DNA from: Clostridia bacterium
Lineage (GTDB): Bacteria; Bacillota; Clostridia; TANB77; CAG-508
Direction of reading: 5' to 3'
DNA: 17,370 nt
Assembly: GCA_900752095.1 (NCBI GenBank)
Contig: CAADUD010000184.1
Span: 1-17,370 of the forward strand
This document shows positions 12,496 through 17,370 of the stretch, piece by piece. Below the pieces are notes generated by a model. It had not been told where the DNA came from, searched no databases, and was given only the letters and a program-made list of their open reading frames with translations. Position 1 is the first letter of the stretch. Every line of letters begins with the position of its first letter. Position numbers and translations under genes: made by a program.

Positions 12496-13203
12496 ATGGA
12501 AGAAAAAATAATGCCAAAACATATTGCTATTATCATGGATGGCAATCGCAGGTGGGCAAAAGAAAGAGGGTTAGATCCAAAGTTAGGACATAAAGAGGGA
12601 GCAGATAACTTAAAAAAAATTGCTAAATATGCAAATCAAATCGGAATTGAATATCTAACAGTGTATGCTTTTTCTACAGAAAATTGGAAAAGAACTAAAG
12701 AAGAAGTAGGAGCTTTAATGTTACTTCTTCAAAAATATGTAGAAGACTTTTTAAAAGATACTAGTAAAAACAATATTCGTATTAAAATTTTAGGTGATAC
12801 TACTAGATTAAATGAAGAACTTCAAAAAAGTATTCAAAAAATTGTAGATGCTACTGCAGATTGTACTGGACTTACTCTAAATATTGCTTTTAATTATGGT
12901 GGCAGAGATGAGATTGTAAAAGCGGTAAAGAAAATAGCAAAACAAATAGAGAATAAAGAAATTAGGATAGAAGATATTGATGAAGATTTAATATCTAGTT
13001 CTCTTTATACAGCAGGACAGCCAGAGCCAGATTTATTAATTCGTCCAGGAGGAGAGCAAAGAATTAGTAATTACCTTTTATGGCAATTAGCCTATACGGA
13101 ATTTTTATTTATTCCAAAATATTGGCCAGACTTTTCAAAAGAAGATTTAGATGAAGCAATTCAAATTTTTGAGAATAGAAATAGAAAATTTGGAGGAAAA
13201 TAA
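12496..13203 (+). CDS. uppS: Undecaprenyl diphosphate synthase
   Basis: A cis-prenyltransferase that extends farnesyl diphosphate with isopentenyl units to make the C55 carrier lipid used for peptidoglycan and other wall polymers. At 235 residues it is near family length. It shows HIAIIMDGNRRWAKERG with the Mg-binding Asp15, VYAFSTENWKR, NIAFNYGGRDEI and the substrate-binding PDLLIRPGGEQRISNYLLWQ; the last reads RPGGE where E. coli has RTGGE. The start ATG has AGGAG 7 bases before it; a second ATG at codon 6 is possible. It is co-directional with frr and cdsA, and linked to them by short gaps that suggest one transcript. Confidence 0.95.
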   Translation: MEEKIMPKHIAIIMDGNRRWAKERGLDPKLGHKEGADNLKKIAKYANQIGIEYLTVYAFSTENWKRTKEEVGALMLLLQKYVEDFLKDTSKNNIRIKILGDTTRLNEELQKSIQKIVDATADCTGLTLNIAFNYGGRDEIVKAVKKIAKQIENKEIRIEDIDEDLISSSLYTAGQPEPDLLIRPGGEQRISNYLLWQLAYTEFLFIPKYWPDFSKEDLDEAIQIFENRNRKFGGK

Positions 13204-13219
13204 GAAAGGAAACAGAAAA

Positions 13220-14032
13220 ATGAATGTTACAAGGTTACTATCAGGATTAATATTATTTCCTATTGTTGCAATTATATTAATTTTTGGAAATAACTATGTA
13301 GTTGATATTGCCATTTCTATTATTGCCATTATGAGTTTACACGAATTTTACAAAGCATTTCGACATGGAAAAAAAGCAAATCCTGTTAGTTGGATTGGAT
13401 ATTTTGCAGCAATATTAATTTGTTTTATTCATGTAGTGCCAATTAGTTGGATATTAAAAATAATAGGTGCATTACTTCCAATTACTTTTTTAATTTTATT
13501 TTTATATGCAATTATTACAAATTTAAGAATAAATATAATAGACATTGCTGTTACATTTTTTGGAATTTGTTATATTGTAGTATTTCTAATGTTCATTTCT
13601 ATTATTCGTGAAAATTTGACCAATGGAAAATTCTTAATTTGGTTTTTATTCTTTAGTGCTTGGGGAACAGATATTTTTGCTTATGTGATTGGAAAGAACT
13701 TTGGAAAACATTATTTTACTAAAATTAGTCCACACAAAACTATAGAAGGATGTATTGGAGGAATAATAGGTGCTATTGCACTAACTATGTTATATACATG
13801 GGCCTGCCAAGCTATTTTCCACGTAGAATTTAATTATTTTTATGTAGCTATTATTACTATGGCACTAAGCATTTTAAGTCAAATTGGTGATCTAGCAGCA
13901 TCATCTGTAAAAAGATACACAGGCATTAAAGATTTTAGTAATCTAATTCCTGGTCATGGTGGAATGTTAGATAGAATTGATAGTATTGTATTTATTGCAC
14001 CGTTTGCTTACTTTTTATTTATGTTATTATAA
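13220..14032 (+). CDS. cdsA: Phosphatidate cytidylyltransferase (CDP-diglyceride synthase)
   Basis: An integral membrane enzyme that makes CDP-diacylglycerol from phosphatidic acid and CTP, the entry to phosphatidylglycerol, cardiolipin and related lipids. The start is the ATG at 13220 with AAAGGAAA just upstream; an earlier in-frame ATG would overlap the end of uppS and add a charged piece that homologues lack. It gives 270 residues with about seven or eight hydrophobic helices. The family signature is near the C-terminus: SSVKRYTGIKDFSNLIPGHG followed by GMLDRIDS. It lies 16 bases after uppS. Confidence 0.94.
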   Translation: MNVTRLLSGLILFPIVAIILIFGNNYVVDIAISIIAIMSLHEFYKAFRHGKKANPVSWIGYFAAILICFIHVVPISWILKIIGALLPITFLILFLYAIITNLRINIIDIAVTFFGICYIVVFLMFISIIRENLTNGKFLIWFLFFSAWGTDIFAYVIGKNFGKHYFTKISPHKTIEGCIGGIIGAIALTMLYTWACQAIFHVEFNYFYVAIITMALSILSQIGDLAASSVKRYTGIKDFSNLIPGHGGMLDRIDSIVFIAPFAYFLFMLL

Positions 14033-14111
14033 GAAAGGTGAACAATAAAGTTAAGCTTATTATATAAAAATTGTTTACGTAAATTTATATAAAAATAAAG
14101 GAGAATTTTAT

Positions 14112-15374
14112 TTGATACCATTTTTAATTGCAGCTTTAAAAATCATTTTTATATTAGGTTTTCTTGTATTTATTCATGAAGGTGGACATTTTTTAGTAGC
14201 AAAACTATGTAAAATAAAAGTTAATGAATTTGCTATTGGATTTGGTCCTACTATCTGGAAAAAACAAGGAAAAGAAACCAAATATGCTTTAAGACTAATT
14301 CCACTAGGGGGATTTGTTAGCATGGAAGGAGAAGAAGAACGTTCTGAAAAAGAAGGTTCTTTTAGTAAAGCAAGTATACCGAAACGAATTGCAGTAGTTG
14401 CTGCAGGTGGATTAGTTAATATTATTTTTGCCTTACTCGTGTATTTTGTTTTAATTAGTTTTACGGGAAATAATGTTTCTAATTATGTAGATTCTGTTAT
14501 ACCAGATACTAATGCAGAGCAAGTGGGACTTATGTCAGGAGATAAAATTTTAAAAGTAAATGGAAAAACTATTTTTTATAAAGCAAACTTAGATGAAGTA
14601 TTACAAGGTTGTAATGGAGAAACCTTAGAAGTAGTGGTTGAAAGAAATGAAGAAGAAAAAACTTTACGACTAGAACCTATGGAAGAAAAGTACAATTATA
14701 CGGGAATAGCTATTTCATCTGCAGGGGAACTAAATACGGAAGTTGCAGCTATTTATCCAAATAGTCCAGCAGATGTACAAGGACTAAAAACAAAAGATAT
14801 TATCCTTTCTGTAAATGGAGTAGAAGTACAAGATGATGCACAAAAACTAGTAAGCGAAATTAATCAAAATATAGGGCAAATGCTCCAGTTTACAATAGAA
14901 AGAAATGGAGAAATAATAGATTTAAGTATTACACCAGAAGTATGTGCTAATTACTATTTAGGAGTATACTTAAAATTAGCAGAAAATAGTTTTGGTAACA
15001 ATGTATATTATGCTTTTTTCGAAACGGGAGAATTTGCTTTTTCTATTGTAGATAATTTAAAATTACTATTTACAGGAAATGTATCTATAGACCAAATGAT
15101 GGGACCTGTTGGAATTGGCGAGGTAGTTGCACAAACCAATGGATTTGCAGATTTTATTTATATTTTGGCACTAGTTTCTATTTCTTTAGGGTTTACCAAT
15201 CTTTTACCATTTCCACCATTAGATGGAGGTAAAATTGTCATTTTATTAATAGAAGCAATTCGAAGAAAACCTATGAAACAACAAACAGAACTTACTATTC
15301 AAATGATAGGTTTTATGTTTTTAATTGGCTTATCTATTATTGTGACGTATAATGATGTGTTAAGAGTGTTTTAA
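14112..15374 (+). CDS. rseP: Site-2 intramembrane metalloprotease RseP (M50 family)
   Basis: A zinc protease that cuts transmembrane anti-sigma factors and leftover signal peptides inside the membrane (RasP in Bacillus). 420 residues: HEGGH at 22-26 (HExxH zinc site) in the first helix, two PDZ-like regions (about 130-180, with GLMSGDKILKVNGK; about 205-260, with GLKTKDIILSVNGVEV), and NLLPFPPLDGG with the third ligand Asp371 near the C-terminus. It starts at TTG (14112) with AAGGAG at 14098-14103. It comes directly after cdsA with a 79-base gap; dxr, which commonly lies between these two, is absent. It may act on anti-sigma factors or on prepilin-type and secreted protein remnants, but no substrate is visible here. 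Confidence 0.94.
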   Translation: MIPFLIAALKIIFILGFLVFIHEGGHFLVAKLCKIKVNEFAIGFGPTIWKKQGKETKYALRLIPLGGFVSMEGEEERSEKEGSFSKASIPKRIAVVAAGGLVNIIFALLVYFVLISFTGNNVSNYVDSVIPDTNAEQVGLMSGDKILKVNGKTIFYKANLDEVLQGCNGETLEVVVERNEEEKTLRLEPMEEKYNYTGIAISSAGELNTEVAAIYPNSPADVQGLKTKDIILSVNGVEVQDDAQKLVSEINQNIGQMLQFTIERNGEIIDLSITPEVCANYYLGVYLKLAENSFGNNVYYAFFETGEFAFSIVDNLKLLFTGNVSIDQMMGPVGIGEVVAQTNGFADFIYILALVSISLGFTNLLPFPPLDGGKIVILLIEAIRRKPMKQQTELTIQMIGFMFLIGLSIIVTYNDVLRVF

Positions 15375-15432
15375 AGCGATTTAATAAAAAATAGTAGAAT
15401 GCAAATTAAAAATAAATATAGAGGGTACTAAA

Positions 15433-17370
15433 ATGGAAGAAAAAGAACTAAAGACTGTAAAACAAGTATTTAAAGATTATGATTCTAATAGCTTTGCTTT
15501 AAGTGAAGCTAAAGTAGTATGTGTTAATATTTATCGAAAAACAAACACTTTAGAAATTAAATTAAAAGTAACTTCTACCATTTTAATGAAAGATTTAACT
15601 GACTTTGAAAAATACTTAAATAAACGTTTTGGTTTTAAGCAAGTAGATATTAAAATAGATGCAGATGAAAGCATAGAAACTGATTTTAGCCAAAAGATAG
15701 AAGCGGAATGGAAAGATATTGTAGAATATATGGCATATAAACATCCTTTAACAAAAGCATTGCTAAAAAATAGTACCATTAGCATACTAGATAATAAGAT
15801 GATTGTAAAATTGGCAATGAAAGGGAAAGCTGTATTAGAAGCTAGAGGTTTCGATAAAATATTAGCTACAAAATTAAAGGACTTATACCGTAAGAACTAT
15901 GTTGTATCTTACCAAGAAGAAATTACGAAAGAAATGATAGAAAAATATCATGAGCATGCAAGAGAATTAGAAAAACAAGCTATTTTACTTGCTCAAAAAG
16001 AAGCACAAGAACAAGCTTTAGAAAATGTAGAAACAAATCCAGAAAAAGTTGTAAAAGAAAAAGTCAAAACTATAGGGGGATATTCTGTTGATAGTTCTTC
16101 TATTCCGATGCCAGAAGTACCAATACCAGAAGAACCAAAAGAAGAAACTCCTCTTATTTATGGAAGAAGTTTAAAAATTAAAGAAGAGTTATCAAAAATT
16201 ATAGATATATCGGTAGATAGTGGAAAAGTATTATTAGATGGGGAAGTATTAAATACAGATGCAAGAGAATTAAAATCTGGCAAATTTTTAGTAACTTTTG
16301 ACTTATATGATGGATCTAGTACCATTACTTGTAAGGCTTTTGTGGAAGCAGATAAACAAAAAGAAGTTATAAAAAGATTAACAGATGCAAAAGGAGTAAA
16401 AGTAAATGGTACTGCTCAATTTGACCCATTTGCAAAAGAACTAGGAGTGATTGCTAATGTTATTATTGAGTCAACAGGATTAAAGAAAGAAACTAGAAAA
16501 GATGAAGCAAAAGTAAAAAGAGTAGAACTTCATATGCACACTCAAATGAGTCAAATGGATGGTATGACTGCAGCAAAAGATTTATTAAAACGTGCTGTAA
16601 AGTGGGGAATGAAGTCTATTGCTATTACAGACCATGGTGTGGTACAAGCTTTTCCTGATGCACATAAATACTTAGAAAAAGATCATCCAGATTTAAAAGT
16701 AATTTATGGAGTGGAAGCATATTTAGCACCAGATAAAACCCCTAGTGTTTCTTTTTCAAGGGGACAAAATATGGAAGATGCTACTTATTGTGTACTCGAT
16801 TTAGAAACAACTGGTTTTTCTTTTAGAACAGAAAAAATCACAGAAATAGGAATTATGAAAGTAAAAAATCATGAGGTAATTGACGAATTTAGTACATTTG
16901 TTAATCCAGAGAAACCAATCCCACAAAGAGTAGTAGAAGTAACGAATATTACAGATGAAATGGTAAAAGATGCACCAACTATAGAAGAAATTTTACCAAA
17001 GGCATTAGAATTTATAGGAGATAGTGTATTAGTTGCCCATAATGCAGATTTTGATATTGGATTTTTAAAGTATAATGCAGGAGAATTAGGACTTAAATTA
17101 GGGAATACTTATATTGATACATTGCGTTTGGCAAAAGATTTATTTCCAGAATATAAAAAATATAAATTAGGGATTATTGCAGAAAATTTAGGAATTAAAG
17201 TAGAAGTAGCGCATAGAGCTTTGGATGATGTGGATACTACTGTAAAAGTATTTAATGTAATGCTTAATATGTTAAAAGAAAAAGGAATTATTACCTTAGA
17301 TGATATTGACATTAAATTAAGTGGTAGTGCAGATTATAAGTCACTTCCAACTTATCATGCTATTATTTTA
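15433..17370 (+). CDS. polC: DNA polymerase III alpha subunit, PolC type (3' end outside window)
   Basis: The main replicative polymerase of low-GC Gram-positives, with built-in proofreading. The first 646 codons are present and open to the window's end; complete PolC has about 1,400-1,450 residues, so the palm, fingers and C-terminal domains are missing. Seen in order: an N-terminal domain with a charged Ala/Gln/Glu helix (about 170-205), an OB-fold region (about 255-345), the PHP domain opening with VELHMHTQMSQMDG (His367, His369), then AITDHGVVQAFPDAH and YGVEAYLA, and the DnaQ-like 3'-5' exonuclease inserted in it (DLETTG with Asp456 and Glu458, HNADFDIGF, HRALDDVDTT). The start ATG at 15433 has GAGGG at 15421-15425. 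It follows rseP by 58 bases; ispG, frequently found between these two in Clostridia, is absent. Confidence 0.96.
   Translation, partial: MEEKELKTVKQVFKDYDSNSFALSEAKVVCVNIYRKTNTLEIKLKVTSTILMKDLTDFEKYLNKRFGFKQVDIKIDADESIETDFSQKIEAEWKDIVEYMAYKHPLTKALLKNSTISILDNKMIVKLAMKGKAVLEARGFDKILATKLKDLYRKNYVVSYQEEITKEMIEKYHEHARELEKQAILLAQKEAQEQALENVETNPEKVVKEKVKTIGGYSVDSSSIPMPEVPIPEEPKEETPLIYGRSLKIKEELSKIIDISVDSGKVLLDGEVLNTDARELKSGKFLVTFDLYDGSSTITCKAFVEADKQKEVIKRLTDAKGVKVNGTAQFDPFAKELGVIANVIIESTGLKKETRKDEAKVKRVELHMHTQMSQMDGMTAAKDLLKRAVKWGMKSIAITDHGVVQAFPDAHKYLEKDHPDLKVIYGVEAYLAPDKTPSVSFSRGQNMEDATYCVLDLETTGFSFRTEKITEIGIMKVKNHEVIDEFSTFVNPEKPIPQRVVEVTNITDEMVKDAPTIEEILPKALEFIGDSVLVAHNADFDIGFLKYNAGELGLKLGNTYIDTLRLAKDLFPEYKKYKLGIIAENLGIKVEVAHRALDDVDTTVKVFNVMLNMLKEKGIITLDDIDIKLSGSADYKSLPTYHAIIL

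Noticed and set aside
13151..13219. Earlier ATG for cdsA at 13151
   Set aside because: Lies inside uppS without a ribosome site; the ATG at 13220 is well placed and matches the family N-terminus.
1..17370. CRISPR array, insertion sequence, or phage genes
   Set aside because: No regularly spaced repeats, no transposase motifs, no terminal inverted repeats and no phage structural genes seen on either strand.

Overview
The window looks like a chromosomal segment from an AT-rich, spore-forming-type member of the Bacillota (class Clostridia). The evidence is strong GGAGG ribosome sites, TTG starts on pyrH and rseP, a sigH gene, the pyrH-frr-uppS-cdsA-rseP-polC block, and a PolC-type polymerase with the exonuclease embedded next to a PHP domain. 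The species cannot be named from the sequence; an uncultured gut clostridium is a reasonable guess.

Layout. 1-1804: the end of an aldehyde dehydrogenase gene followed by a FucO-type lactaldehyde reductase. 1881-2234: a self-contained unit of strong promoter, 74-codon gene of unknown function, 20-nt perfect palindrome and strong terminator. 2236-4978: divergent rqcH (ribosome quality control) and sigH (sporulation and stationary-phase sigma factor), with a perfect-consensus promoter for sigH. 5059-5134: tRNA-Thr(GGU). 5135-7240: an accessory stretch holding a decayed DUF1653-like gene, an (AG)11 dinucleotide tract inside a small reading frame, and a 417-residue surface protein. 7245-10879: cell-envelope genes (an L,D-transpeptidase, and a tiny LPQTG protein facing a sortase) surrounding a ychF gene interrupted by one in-frame TAG. 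11069-17370: the pyrH, frr, uppS, cdsA, rseP and polC housekeeping block, with polC running off the end.

The most interesting object is the 5776-7029 gene. It has a prepilin-like N-terminus, a formylglycine-enzyme/C-type-lectin-like body, and a final ~40 codons whose composition changes abruptly (52% G+C against about 38% just before). There, 26 of 28 consecutive codons end in C or T. This is the pattern expected of a variable region in a target gene of a diversity-generating retroelement (DGR), where adenines of an AAC/AAT-rich template are randomised. No reverse transcriptase or template repeat is visible here, so the protein would be a target served from elsewhere in the genome. Two hairpins lie just 3' of the variable region.

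How the genes fit together: the envelope genes (prepilin-like lectin, L,D-transpeptidase, LPQTG protein and sortase) suggest a locus concerned with surface display and wall attachment, placed between two conserved chromosomal blocks. The housekeeping block lacks dxr and ispG, the isoprenoid genes that usually sit beside cdsA and rseP in Clostridia.
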